A stretch of DNA of 64,000 nucleotides from JAWLFY01 sp041685355 (GTDB lineage: Bacteria; Planctomycetota; Planctomycetia; Pirellulales; Pirellulaceae): contig JAWLFY010000002.1 of NCBI GenBank assembly GCA_041685355.1, forward strand, positions 45,239-109,238. The letters run 5' to 3'. Positions 50,571-59,372 of this stretch are shown here, in pieces. The translations under genes and the position numbers were made by a program. The notes under the pieces are model-generated. The model was given only the letters and a program-made list of their open reading frames with translations. It had not been told where the DNA came from and did no database searches. How positions within the stretch are numbered: the first letter of the stretch is position 1; every line of letters starts with the position of its first letter.

Positions 50571-52814
50571 TCAGGGGCGTTTTCCGAGTTCGATCGGCAA
50601 CTCGGTCCGTCGCCCCTCCCGTTCGACGACGACGTTCACGGTGTCTCCCGGAGACCGTTCCCGGAGCGTCTCCAGGACGTCCGAGGATCGACCGATACGT
50701 CGATCCCCGAGCCGCCGCAGGAGATCCCCTTCGCGGACCCCGCTGCGGTCAGCGGGGCCGTCAGGAACTGTCCCGGAGATCACCACGTCTTCACCGCGGT
50801 CGGCCAGGGTGACGCCCATGAACGCCGTCATTTGACGGCGAATCCGGAATCGCCTGTCCGTTTCCGCGTAGGCGGGGGGATCGGTCCGGGTCGCCAATCG
50901 CATCGTGGCGCCACAGACCATATCGGTTATCCGATTGATACCACCGAAATCGATTTTTTCGAATTTGTCGCTCGGGCGGTGATAGTCGGCGTGCAACCCG
51001 GTGAAGAAGAAGAGCACGGGGATGCCCGCTTCGTAAAACGATTGGTGATCGCTCGGTCCGTAACCGGTGGCGACCTTGTACAGATCGAAGCCGACCTCCT
51101 CGTTGACTTGGTCGACGAGCGACTCGAGTCCGTCCGCGGTGCCGGTCCCGTACACGGTCAGCTCGTTGTCCCGCAACCGACCGACCATGTCCATGTTGAC
51201 CATCGCGACGGTCGATTCGAGCGGAAAGCGGGGATCACGAACGTAGCGTTTGCTCCCCAGCAGCCCTCGTTCCTCGCCGGTGAAGGCGATGAACAACAGC
51301 CGCCGATGATCGGTCACCGTCGCGAGCGACCGCGTCAGCCGGTCGGCGGCGGCGATCAGCGTCACGGTCCCGCTACCGTTGTCGTCTGCCCCGGGGTGGA
51401 TCGCGATCGTGCCCGGGGCGAGCGACCCGTAACCGCCCATCCCGACGTGGTCGTAGTGCGCCCCGACGACGACGGTCTGGTCCGCGAGTGCCCCCTTCCC
51501 CGGGAGCACGCCCAGGACGTTGTCGCTGACGGCGGATGTCGGCCGCAGCGCGACCTGCATCTCGACCGTTACGCCGTCCAGTGCCGCGCTGGCGGGCCGA
51601 TATTGCTCTGCGATCTGTCGCTCTATCGCGTAGAGTCCGCGGCCGGTGGCGGCGGTGACGAGCCGGTCGGCGGTGTCGCGGGCGATCGAGACGACCGGAA
51701 TCGTCGTCGACTCGTCGGCCCGCGGACCGGCTTCGGAAACGCCCATCAAGCCGCGGCGGGCCGCTTCGATGTCTTCTGCTAAACCACGCCGCGTCGATTC
51801 GATCGCTTCCAGCCGCTCCGTCAGCCGCTGACGGATTCGTTCCGCCTCGTCCGGCAACTCGTTTCGTTGCTTGACGGTTCGTTCCGAGCGTCTCCGCTCG
51901 GCCTCGATCTGCGACTCCAACGATCGTACCGACGCGTCGATGCTTTCCGAATCGTTGACCAGCAACACGGCCGCGGCGCCATGCGCGATCGCGTTGGCGA
52001 CCTTGGTCGCGAAGTACGCATGCCTGGTCGTTTCGGTGCCCTCGAAGGGGCTCTCGGGGTCGCCCGGCCCCGGTTCCTTGCGAAGCACCATCACGGCCTT
52101 CCCTTCGACATCGAGGCCTTCGTAATCGTCGTAGCCGAGCTCGTCCGCCGTGACCCCGTACCCCGCGAACACGAGCCCGCCTCGGAACTCGGCCTCCCGC
52201 TTCCCGACCGCCATCGGCATGAAGTCGTCGCCGAGCTCTCCGGCCCACGACTCGGGTGCCGGTTCCGTGTCTCCGGATCCCGTGTCCTGTGAGCCCTGGT
52301 TCTCCGATCCGGTGTCCTGTGATCCGGTGTCCTGTGAGCGTGACGTGTCACCCCATCGGGACGCGTCGCCCGAAATGACCAACCGGTTTTCGTCCGCCGC
52401 CCCGGGCCGGGCGCCGACGTCGATACTCACCGGCTGGAAGGGGCCGCCGTCGATCAGGTCGGTCCGCAAGCCGATCTGACGGAAACGATCGGCGATGTGT
52501 TCGGCCGCGACCCGGATCGTCTCGTCGACGGAGCTGCGGCCCCGCAGGTCGTCCCCGGTCAAGAACTCGAGGTCGTCGCGAAGGCGATCTTGCCAATCGG
52601 TGTCCGAGTCCGCCGTGACGTCGGGGTCAGTCGTGACGTCGGCGGCGGATGGCGGTTGGGCGAACCCGTGCGGGGCCAAAAGGACTGACACAAAGGCGGC
52701 GAACATCCACCGCCACACCGCATCTTGGAGCCCGGAGCGAACAACACGGAGGGGATCCCGTATGCGGCTGGACCTGGCGCACGCGGGTACCGCGGCGGTG
52801 GAACGACACATCAT
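50571..52814 (-). CDS. Secreted M28 aminopeptidase with PA insert and C-terminal PDZ domain
   Basis: The 747-residue product has a signal peptide ending near PHGFAQ. A helical pre-region and a PA-like domain follow (about 170-400), interrupted by a long coiled-coil insertion (LESQIEAERRRSERTVKQR). The M28 zinc peptidase core at about 430-650 has its ligands in GAHYDHVG, ADDNGSG, GEERGLLG, NMDMVG and LHADYHRPSD, so it looks active. A PDZ domain closes the protein (AFMGVTLADRG, GPADRSGVREGDLL). AAGGGGTGAT before the ATG supports the start. It follows secDF by 23 bp and is probably cotranscribed. An exported di-metal aminopeptidase, peptide substrate unknown. Confidence 0.9.
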   Translation of the reverse strand: MMCRSTAAVPACARSSRIRDPLRVVRSGLQDAVWRWMFAAFVSVLLAPHGFAQPPSAADVTTDPDVTADSDTDWQDRLRDDLEFLTGDDLRGRSSVDETIRVAAEHIADRFRQIGLRTDLIDGGPFQPVSIDVGARPGAADENRLVISGDASRWGDTSRSQDTGSQDTGSENQGSQDTGSGDTEPAPESWAGELGDDFMPMAVGKREAEFRGGLVFAGYGVTADELGYDDYEGLDVEGKAVMVLRKEPGPGDPESPFEGTETTRHAYFATKVANAIAHGAAAVLLVNDSESIDASVRSLESQIEAERRRSERTVKQRNELPDEAERIRQRLTERLEAIESTRRGLAEDIEAARRGLMGVSEAGPRADESTTIPVVSIARDTADRLVTAATGRGLYAIERQIAEQYRPASAALDGVTVEMQVALRPTSAVSDNVLGVLPGKGALADQTVVVGAHYDHVGMGGYGSLAPGTIAIHPGADDNGSGTVTLIAAADRLTRSLATVTDHRRLLFIAFTGEERGLLGSKRYVRDPRFPLESTVAMVNMDMVGRLRDNELTVYGTGTADGLESLVDQVNEEVGFDLYKVATGYGPSDHQSFYEAGIPVLFFFTGLHADYHRPSDKFEKIDFGGINRITDMVCGATMRLATRTDPPAYAETDRRFRIRRQMTAFMGVTLADRGEDVVISGTVPDGPADRSGVREGDLLRRLGDRRIGRSSDVLETLRERSPGDTVNVVVEREGRRTELPIELGKRP
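52270..52337. repeat. 15-bp imperfect tandem repeat in the M28 peptidase
   Basis: Four to five 15-bp units built on GATCCGGTGTCCTGT encode a run of SQDTG/GSQDT-type pentapeptides in the linker before the PA-like region. Confidence 0.8.
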
Positions 52815-52837
52815 CGATCACCCCTTCGAGGCTAAGA

Positions 52838-55800
52838 TCAGGGCAGCGCCTTTTCGTTACGTTGGACGAGCCATAACAAGATCGGGCTGGCGACGAACAT
52901 CGAGCTGTAGGTCCCGACCACGACACCGACAACGAGCGCGAATGCGAACGCGTGGATCCCAGCGCCGCCGAAGGTGTACAGCAACACGACGACGAGCAGC
53001 GTCGTCAACGAGGTGAGCAACGTCCGGCTGAGCGTCAGGTTGATACTCTGGTTGATCATCTCGCCGGTTAACCGCGGCGCTTTCCCCTTGGTCTCCCGGA
53101 TCCGGTCAAAGACGACGATCGTGTCGTTGAGCGAATACCCGATGATCGTCAGCAGCGCCGCGACGACGGTGAGGCTGATCTTGAACGGGTCGATCAACAG
53201 AAATCCGAGAAAATCCGCGAGCCAATAACTGATGGCGATCGCCCCCAAGGTGACGGTCACATCGTGCACCAGCGCGGCGACCGCGGCGAACCCGAAGATC
53301 ACCCGTTGGAAGCGGAACCAGATGTACCCGATGATACAAAGCAGGCTGGCGAACAGGGCCCCCAGCGCGCGACCGATCATGTCGCCGGCGACCCGGGCCC
53401 CGACGCTGCTGCTGCTGATCCAAACCGCTTCGCCTCCCATCTTTTCGCCGAGTCGCCCCATCACCGCATCGGCACGGGCGGCCTCGAGCGGCATCGTGAC
53501 GCGCCACTTGGGGAATGACAACGACGAGCCCTCGTTCCAGGTTTTGACGGCTTCCGCTTCCTGTTGCGTTTCCGACGGGTCGTCGTAGTCGGAGGCGATG
53601 GGACGGACCGTGACCGCGCGGTCGGTCAGCGGCACACCGGCCTCGTTCGCCGCGTTGACGACTGCCGCGATCAGCGACTTGGAGTTGATCGTCGCCTTGT
53701 CCTCGCGACCCTCGATGCCGAGTTCGATCGTCCGCGACGTCGAAACCGAATCGCCCCCCGACGCCGGTTCCTCGTCTTCGGCAGTGTCCTCGCTGTCTTC
53801 GCCAGTGTCGTCGCTGTCTTCGGCAGTGTCGTCGCTCTCTTCGGGCGCGGCGTCGTTTTGAGCCGCGGTCAAACGGACGCCGTTGGGGTGATCTCGCGTC
53901 GGGTCACGTGGGGATTGCGGGTCACGTGGGGATTGCGGGTCACGTGGGGGGTGGCGGAACGACAGGTCAGGATCGGTGCCGATCTCGACCTCGTAGGTGA
54001 CCATGCCGATACTGGCGTCCTCGGCGAACCCGTCTTGGATCGTCCGTTTGAGCCGATCGATATCGTCGACCGAAGAGTCAACTTTATAGACGGTCCCGTC
54101 GGGGACGCCGTCCATGCTGACGCCGTTGACGGTGAACTGGACGCCTTCTTGGGGATCGGACGCGAGCGCGTTACCGACAATTTGGCGAACCTGCTCGGTC
54201 GTCGTCGGGTTGTCGAGCCGGAACTGGACCGACGAACCGCCGGCGAAGTCGATATCGAAGATCCCGCGACCGCGGGCGTACAGGCTGACGACGCCGACGC
54301 CGACGAGGACCGCCGAGAGGGCGAGGCTGAATCGGCCCTTGCTGACGAAATCGAACTGACCGCCACCGGCCGCTGTCGCGCGGATCGAGTCGACAAAGTC
54401 CATCATGCTCAGCGACAGCAGGCCGCGTCGTTCGGCCAAGTTGAAGATCAGCCGCGACATGTAGATCGCGGTGAACATCGAGTACAGGATCCCGAGGATC
54501 AACGTCACCGCGAACCCGCGGATCTGGTCGGTGCCGATCGCGTACAGCACGATCGCGGTAATCAGCGTCGTCAGGTTCGCGTCGACGATCGTCGTCGTCG
54601 CCCGTCCGAACCCGTTGCGGATCGCCATCCGCGGTTTCGCCCCTTTCTTGAGCTCTTCACGGATCCGTTCGAAGATCAACACGTTCGCGTCGACCGACAT
54701 CCCGACGGTCAGTACGAGCCCCGCGAGCCCGGGAAGGCTGAGCGGTTGATTGATCAGCACCATCGTCCCCAGGATCAGCCCGATGTTGAGCACCAAAGCG
54801 AGACAGGCGACCACTCCCGCGAATCGGTAATAAACGAGCATGAACAGCAGCACGAGTCCGAGCGCGACGGCGATCGACGTCACCCCTTTCTGGATCGTGT
54901 CGGCCCCGAGGGTCGCGTCGACTTGGTTCTCGGCGATCGGTTCGGGGGTCAGCGCCGCGGGGAGTTGGCCGGCTTCGAGAATGTCGACCAGTCGCCGCAC
55001 CTCTTCGCGGGTGAAGTTCCCCGTGATCCGGCCTTCCCGCGCGATCGGCTGTTGGATCGACGGGGCGGAGAGCAGGGTGTCATCGAGAATGATCCCCAAC
55101 CGCCGTTGGCGGTTGCCGACCGGGGCGTTGTTGGTCGTCAGGGCACGGAACCTCGGGGACCCGGCATCGGTAAGGTTGAACGCGACGGCGGGCCGGCCTT
55201 GCTCGTCGAAGGTGCTCGCGGCGAACGAAAGGTCCTCCCCCAAAATATCGAGGCGAGGGTTGATCACCATCAACGTTTCCAGCCCCGAGATGTTCTCCCG
55301 ATCGAGCCAGTTCGCGATCCGGGATTCGCTCTCTTCCCCGAGCAATTCAGACGGCAACTCGACGATCTCTCCGGTGTCGGCGTTGCGGAGGATGGCGTTG
55401 CTGACGTCGACCCGCAGCGGACGGTCCTCCGTGGCCTCGCGGCCGACCGTGACCCAGCGGCCGTAGAGCGGGTCGTCGGGGGAGCCGACGATCGGGGAGC
55501 GGCGGACCGCCCCGTCCTCCGATTGGGCCTGCTCGATCGCACGGTCGATGATCGGCTGATGGTCAGCCTGGTTGGCAAGGATCGCGAACCGCAAGATCCC
55601 CGCTTCTTCGACCAACTGCTTGATCCGATCGACTTCTCGTTGGTCGACTTCGGGGACGATGATCTCGATTTGCGTGTCCCCGTAGGGCCGGATCACGATC
55701 TCCTGCGTACCGCTCGGGTTGATCCGATCGGTCAACGGTTGGACGAACGATCGCGAGGTGATCCGCGTGCCGCCATCTTCGCCGCTGGCCGCTTGCTTCT

Positions 55801-56152
55801 GCGGGTCGATCTCATAGACCAGGATCGTCCCCCCGCGGAGGTCGACGCCGAGCCCCGGGCGTTTCAGGCTGAGGACGACGATCGAAGCCGTGATCGCCAG
55901 CAAGACGAACCCGAAACGGGTCGCCTCGTTTGGCATTTTGAGCTTTTTCGCGAAGAACCTCCCCACGACGAACGGCAGAATCATCACGGCGAGCGCCGAG
56001 ACGACCGTCAGCAACTGCTGGCCCGAGATCCCGTCGTCCTGATCGGCACCCGGCCCGACGTCGGACTGGGCCAAAGGGGCGACGAGGCTCGTCAGGTCGA
56101 GCGTCGAGAGGGCGCCAAAGGCGTCCGCGATCAGGGAGCAGTCCATCGTCAT
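52838..56152 (-). CDS. secDF: SecDF fused protein-export membrane component
   Basis: SecDF uses the proton gradient to pull preproteins through SecYEG. The 1104-residue product is a SecD-SecF fusion with about twelve membrane helices. The SecD half has the P1 periplasmic domain (GLGVDLRGGTILVYEID, SGTQEIVIRPYG) and the helix block QPLSLPGLAGLVLTVGMSVD. The SecF half starts near residue 590 (YARGRGIFDIDFAGGSSVQF) and ends with SLNDTIVVFDRIRE. A non-conserved acidic linker lies in the SecF periplasmic loop and contains 18-bp and 21-bp tandem repeats. An N-terminal extra helix precedes the SecD core. It is followed by the M28 peptidase gene and preceded by yajC. Confidence 0.95.
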   Translation of the reverse strand: MTMDCSLIADAFGALSTLDLTSLVAPLAQSDVGPGADQDDGISGQQLLTVVSALAVMILPFVVGRFFAKKLKMPNEATRFGFVLLAITASIVVLSLKRPGLGVDLRGGTILVYEIDPQKQAASGEDGGTRITSRSFVQPLTDRINPSGTQEIVIRPYGDTQIEIIVPEVDQREVDRIKQLVEEAGILRFAILANQADHQPIIDRAIEQAQSEDGAVRRSPIVGSPDDPLYGRWVTVGREATEDRPLRVDVSNAILRNADTGEIVELPSELLGEESESRIANWLDRENISGLETLMVINPRLDILGEDLSFAASTFDEQGRPAVAFNLTDAGSPRFRALTTNNAPVGNRQRRLGIILDDTLLSAPSIQQPIAREGRITGNFTREEVRRLVDILEAGQLPAALTPEPIAENQVDATLGADTIQKGVTSIAVALGLVLLFMLVYYRFAGVVACLALVLNIGLILGTMVLINQPLSLPGLAGLVLTVGMSVDANVLIFERIREELKKGAKPRMAIRNGFGRATTTIVDANLTTLITAIVLYAIGTDQIRGFAVTLILGILYSMFTAIYMSRLIFNLAERRGLLSLSMMDFVDSIRATAAGGGQFDFVSKGRFSLALSAVLVGVGVVSLYARGRGIFDIDFAGGSSVQFRLDNPTTTEQVRQIVGNALASDPQEGVQFTVNGVSMDGVPDGTVYKVDSSVDDIDRLKRTIQDGFAEDASIGMVTYEVEIGTDPDLSFRHPPRDPQSPRDPQSPRDPTRDHPNGVRLTAAQNDAAPEESDDTAEDSDDTGEDSEDTAEDEEPASGGDSVSTSRTIELGIEGREDKATINSKSLIAAVVNAANEAGVPLTDRAVTVRPIASDYDDPSETQQEAEAVKTWNEGSSLSFPKWRVTMPLEAARADAVMGRLGEKMGGEAVWISSSSVGARVAGDMIGRALGALFASLLCIIGYIWFRFQRVIFGFAAVAALVHDVTVTLGAIAISYWLADFLGFLLIDPFKISLTVVAALLTIIGYSLNDTIVVFDRIRETKGKAPRLTGEMINQSINLTLSRTLLTSLTTLLVVVLLYTFGGAGIHAFAFALVVGVVVGTYSSMFVASPILLWLVQRNEKALP
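53774..53836. repeat. 21-bp x3 tandem repeat in secDF
   Basis: Three 21-bp units with one or two base differences encode repeated EDSDDTA-type acidic heptapeptides in the SecF periplasmic loop. Confidence 0.88.
53901..53950. repeat. 18-bp x2.8 tandem repeat in secDF
   Basis: Two identical 18-bp units and a partial third encode RDPQSP repeats just before the acidic linker of SecDF. Confidence 0.88.
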
Positions 56153-56241
56153 GTTCTAAGGGGAAAGGGATGGCGAATCACCGCCCGAAGCCCTCGTGGC
56201 TGTCGCGCCGGTCCGCTGGTTGGTCTCGGTCGAATCCGGTA

Positions 56242-56646
56242 TCAATCGGAACCGGAAGCCGGTTCTTTGGTCTTCGATTCTTTCTCTTTGTCCTTGGGCG
56301 GCGTCGTGATTTTCGCGATCGCCGACCGGTTCACCTTCAGCCGCGTGTTGCTGCTTTCGTCGACGCGTAGGGTGACGACGTCGCTATCGGCCGCCGTCGC
56401 CACCACCGTCCCGTGAATCCCCCCCACCGTGACGACCCGGTCGTTCTTCTTCAACGACGCCATCATCTTCGCTTCCTCCGCCCGACGGCGCCGCTCGGGG
56501 GCGATGAACGTCAGGTAGAAAATCAACAACAACCCGACCGGGAGGATCAACGGGTTGCTTAGCATTCGCGTGATGAAGTCCCCATCTTCCGCCTGAGCCA
56601 ACCACGCGGTGGTGGCGACTCGAAGCCACGCCACATCGGTGAGCAT
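56242..56646 (-). CDS. yajC: Preprotein translocase accessory subunit YajC
   Basis: YajC joins SecDF in the holotranslocon. The C-terminal ~90 residues are typical: one membrane helix (LSNPLILPVGLLLIFYLTFI), then APERRRRAEEAKMMASLKKNDRVVTVGGIHGTV and a Lys/Glu-rich tail. I choose the ATG at 56646 (134 residues), close to the family length; the frame remains open to an ATG at 56778, which would add 44 residues with no homology. secDF follows ~90 bp downstream on the same strand, the standard arrangement. Confidence 0.9.
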   Translation of the reverse strand: MLTDVAWLRVATTAWLAQAEDGDFITRMLSNPLILPVGLLLIFYLTFIAPERRRRAEEAKMMASLKKNDRVVTVGGIHGTVVATAADSDVVTLRVDESSNTRLKVNRSAIAKITTPPKDKEKESKTKEPASGSD

Positions 56647-56855
56647 CCCGCCGCCAGAAACCACGCGGTCGACGTCAGCAGCTCGAGAGATCCCTCCGCC
56701 GCCGGTCGACGCGAGGAAGGTCAGGTCGGGAAAGTTCAACGAAATCGCCTGAAGGGGTCCACGAAACGGATGCGGCATGATATGGAAGCGTTTTTTTCGT
56801 CACAAGCCCATCCATCGCTTGTCACCCCGTCTGACCCGCCGATCGGGCCCTGCTG

Positions 56856-58151
56856 ATGCGACTCGAATTCCCTGCCTGGCCGCCACAATGGCCCGAAATC
56901 GACGTCGCGGTCGCCGATTCGCTCCGCTCGGGAGATTGGGGGAGATATCGGTCGGAAAGCCACCGCCGGCTCCGAGAACGGCTCGCCGAGCTGTTTCGCC
57001 CTCCCATCCGAACGCCGATCGCGTCCCCGGAAGGCGGCCTTTCCGCGGACGCTCCCTCTGTCACCAGCGATCACCTTCCCCCGAACGTCCGGCTTTGTTG
57101 CAGCGGTACCGCGGCGGTCGAACTGGCGCTTCGCGCGGCCGGGGTCGGCCCCGGCGATGAGGTGATCCTCGCGGCGTACGACTATCCGGGCAACTTCCGC
57201 TGCGTCGAACTGGTCGGCGGCCGTCCCGTGCTCGTCGATGTCGTGCCCGGAGGCGTGACGATCGATCCGGCCGGGCTCGAAGCGGCCGCGGGGGACCGGG
57301 TCAAAGCGGTCATCGTCTCGCACCTCTACGGCCAACCGGCGGCGTGGGGGCCGATCGCGGAGATCTGCAAGCGGCACGGCTGGGTCACGATCGAAGACGC
57401 TTGCCAAGTCCCGGGAATGACGATCGACCGCCACCAAGCGGGGCTCCCGCACCCGACAGGCTCCCCCTACCCGGCGGGCTCGCTCGGTGACTTGGCCGCG
57501 ATCAGCTTTGGCGGCAGCAAGCTGCTCACGGCCGGCTCGGGAGGGGCTTTGATGACAAAAGACTCAAGAATCGCTTCGCGGATGAACGCGTGGATCGACC
57601 GGCCCAGCGACAGCTATCCGCTAAGTCCCCTGCAGGCGGCCGTCTTGCTGCCGCAAATCGAGCGATTGAGCGAGTGGAACCGGCGACGCCGAGAGACGGT
57701 GACGTTCCTCCAACGGAACTGGGGGGAACGTTTGCCGGACTGGACGCCCGTCGGTCCGATTCAAAACGGGACCTTCGAAGGCGGACCCGCGTGGGCGGAA
57801 TCTGGTCGAGAGGAATCTGGTCACGAATCTGGCCTTAGCCGAGGCGACGGCGAATCGGCCGAACCTGCGTTCTACAAGTTCGCTTGGCTCGCACCGTCTG
57901 CATCCCACCGTCGACACCTCGTCAGCCGAGCGGAGCAGGCCGGGATCCCGATCGGTGAGGGGTTTCGGTCGATGCATCGGGCGAGCGAACGAAGGTGCCG
58001 CCGAGCGTCGTCGCTCCGTTACGCCAAAGCGGCAGGCGATCGGCTTTGCGTCCTGGATCACCGAGCACTGATGCTTCCGGCCGATCGCCACCAGCGACTC
58101 CTCGATGCTTTGACGAGACTTCACGGCTTTGACGAGACTTCACGGCTTTGA
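56856..58151 (+). CDS. DegT/DnrJ/EryC1/StrS-family aminotransferase
   Basis: This PLP-dependent fold is used mostly for making amino sugars. SGTAAVELALRAAGVGPGDEV binds the phosphate, IEDACQVPG holds the ring-contact Asp, and the Schiff-base lysine is Lys222 in SFGGSKLLTAG, so the enzyme looks active. The 431 residues are normal in length, with a small Gly/Ser/Glu insert near 320 (REESGHESG). The product could be a 3- or 4-amino sugar for surface glycans. If the Gfo/Idh enzyme at 46734 is GnnA-like, this is a conceivable GnnB-type partner, though 9 kb away and on the other strand. The last codons and stop lie in a 19-bp tandem repeat that runs into an assembly gap, so the true C-terminus is uncertain. 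Confidence 0.85.
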   Translation: MRLEFPAWPPQWPEIDVAVADSLRSGDWGRYRSESHRRLRERLAELFRPPIRTPIASPEGGLSADAPSVTSDHLPPNVRLCCSGTAAVELALRAAGVGPGDEVILAAYDYPGNFRCVELVGGRPVLVDVVPGGVTIDPAGLEAAAGDRVKAVIVSHLYGQPAAWGPIAEICKRHGWVTIEDACQVPGMTIDRHQAGLPHPTGSPYPAGSLGDLAAISFGGSKLLTAGSGGALMTKDSRIASRMNAWIDRPSDSYPLSPLQAAVLLPQIERLSEWNRRRRETVTFLQRNWGERLPDWTPVGPIQNGTFEGGPAWAESGREESGHESGLSRGDGESAEPAFYKFAWLAPSASHRRHLVSRAEQAGIPIGEGFRSMHRASERRCRRASSLRYAKAAGDRLCVLDHRALMLPADRHQRLLDALTRLHGFDETSRL

Positions 58152-58257
58152 CGAGACNNNNNNNNNNNNNNNNNNNNNNNNNNNNNNNNNNNNNNNNNNN
58201 NNNNNNNNNNNNNNNNNNNNNNNNNNNNNNNNNNNNNNNNNNNNNNNNNNNNNNNNN
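58109..58257. repeat. 19-bp tandem array running into a 100-N assembly gap
   Basis: Units TTTGACGAGACTTCACGGC lie at 58109-58127 and 58128-58146, then 11 bases of a third, then N from 58158 to 58257. The first bases after the gap (TCACG) match the continuing phase of the unit. The unit is not a multiple of three, so each added copy shifts the aminotransferase C-terminus. Confidence 0.88.
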
Positions 58258-58270
58258 TCACGCTCTCAGT

Positions 58271-58396
58271 GCCGATCCGAAAAGAGGTCCGACCCTTTGC
58301 AGATTTCCAGCTGACATTCCGTGAAACGGCTTTTCCGCGTCCTTGGGTGACTACCGGCTCGCTCCAAGAGAGGGGCGGACCCCTATTCGGATCGGC
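58271..58396. mobile_element. MITE-like element, 126 bp, with inverted terminal repeats
   Basis: The ends are inverted repeats of about 27 bp with few mismatches. The outer 11 bases (GCCGATCCGAA / TTCGGATCGGC) are perfect, followed by AAGAGGTCCGACCCT against the complement of GGGGCGGACCCCTA. There is no coding capacity. No target-site duplication is visible. The GGTCCGACCC core resembles repeats common near insertion sequences, but that is from memory. It lies between the second gap and csrA. Confidence 0.6.
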
Positions 58397-58416
58397 GCCC
58401 AACCCGCATAGGGCTG

Positions 58417-58668
58417 TCAGTGACTCGCTCCGCTGGCAACCGACACGCTGGTTGGCGGCATCAAGGTGGAAAGTCCCGCGACACTTCCCGCGCCCCCCAA
58501 CTCTTTTTTCGCCGTCTCGGCCCGGTCAAGTTCCCCGCGAACGATCGGGACCTCGCGGGGGGCTTGAATCCCGATCGCGACCCGGTTTCCCGAGACCCGA
58601 TTCACCGTCAGCACGATATTGTCACCAATGAGAAGCTGTTCGCCTTCTTTTCGACTGAGCACCAACAT
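58417..58668 (-). CDS. csrA: Carbon storage regulator CsrA
   Basis: CsrA dimers bind GGA motifs in mRNA leaders and block or stabilise translation. Residues 1-60 match the family, with MLVLSRKEGEQLLIGDNIVL, VSGNRVAIGIQAP and VPIVRGEL. A tail of ~23 Gly/Ala/Ser-rich residues makes it 83 residues, longer than the usual 61-70. AGAAGGAA precedes the ATG at 58668; the open frame further upstream has no homology. No flagellar genes are nearby, unlike in many bacteria. A sigma-54-like site lies ~250 bp upstream. Confidence 0.93.
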   Translation of the reverse strand: MLVLSRKEGEQLLIGDNIVLTVNRVSGNRVAIGIQAPREVPIVRGELDRAETAKKELGGAGSVAGLSTLMPPTSVSVASGASH

Positions 58669-58915
58669 GGTTTTCCTTCTCCGTGTCATGGATGCCGAAC
58701 CGGGCGTCTGGCGACGGGCCGGTTCGTGGTTGGTGGGCAAGGCACTCCCTCGCCCGACAAATCCTATTCGACCGTCAAAATCCGTTTCGCTCTTGGCGAC
58801 TCGAAGGACAGAGGCCTGATCCGCGTCGCAAGTCGGACGCAAGTCGCAAGTCGGACGCAAGCATGACCCAAACCTTACATTTGCGGCAGGTTTCCCTAAC
58901 AAAACCCTTTGAGTG

Positions 58916-58932
58916 AACAAATGCCGTGCCAA
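58916..58932 (-). promoter_or_regulatory. Candidate sigma-54 promoter upstream of csrA
   Basis: The minus strand reads TTGGCACGGCATTTGTT. This fits the -24/-12 consensus YTGGCACGRNNNTTGCW except for T in place of C in the -12 GC pair. It points toward csrA, leaving a leader of ~250 bases. The -12 mismatch is at an important base, so the call is tentative. Confidence 0.4.
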
Positions 58933-59300
58933 GGGTCGCTCCGTTCTCGTCTCGATTGGCGTTTACTTGAGCGAAATGTCGAAAAAACTGGAAAATGATC
59001 GCTCGCGGTGGTGACTTCCTGACGTTTCGATAGGGAATCGCCCACCGGGATTGATCCGTTTCCAAACAAGGTGGTCGAAAGTGACACAGGCCGTCTCAAA
59101 GTGAGATTTCCGAGTCCCGTCCGATTCCACCTCGCCAGATGTCTGTTGAGACGCCCGACGCTTGGAGGAGTATCTGGTCCCTGTGTGACACGATTGGTCA
59201 CGCAAGGCTCGGATTCGGTAAAGTTTTCCTGGCGAGGGGCGGCCAGAGAGATCGCAACGTCGGTCGGGTCGGCTCAAGTGCGGCGCCCCGTTTTGGCTCC

Positions 59301-59347
59301 GGCGGTTTGGGTTTGGCGGTTTGGGTTTGGCGGTTTGGGTTTGGCGG
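59301..59347. repeat. 14-bp x3 tandem repeat downstream of mtnA
   Basis: Three identical units GGCGGTTTGGGTTT and a partial fourth lie 25 bp beyond the mtnA stop, in its probable 3' UTR. Each unit has two G-runs on one strand. Confidence 0.88.
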
Positions 59348-59372
59348 GTTCCTTCCACCTCGGCGAATCGGG

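Larger units (their letters stand above)
58669..59372. other. Long intergenic region between csrA and mtnA
   Basis: I find no gene in these 700 bp, which are less GC-rich than the surroundings around 58860-59060. It contains an 18-bp duplication (about 58825-58862, GTCGCAAGTCGGACGCAA twice), a sigma-54-like site at 58916-58932, and a 14-bp triple repeat at 59301-59347. A frame at 58963-60006 on the minus strand is a shadow of mtnA. Confidence 0.6.

Noticed and set aside
59301..59347. GGTTTGGGTTT repeat as a telomere-like or quadruplex sequence
   Set aside because: There are only three 14-bp units, inside a circular-type bacterial gene context and next to a gene end. It fits the general short-duplication pattern better.
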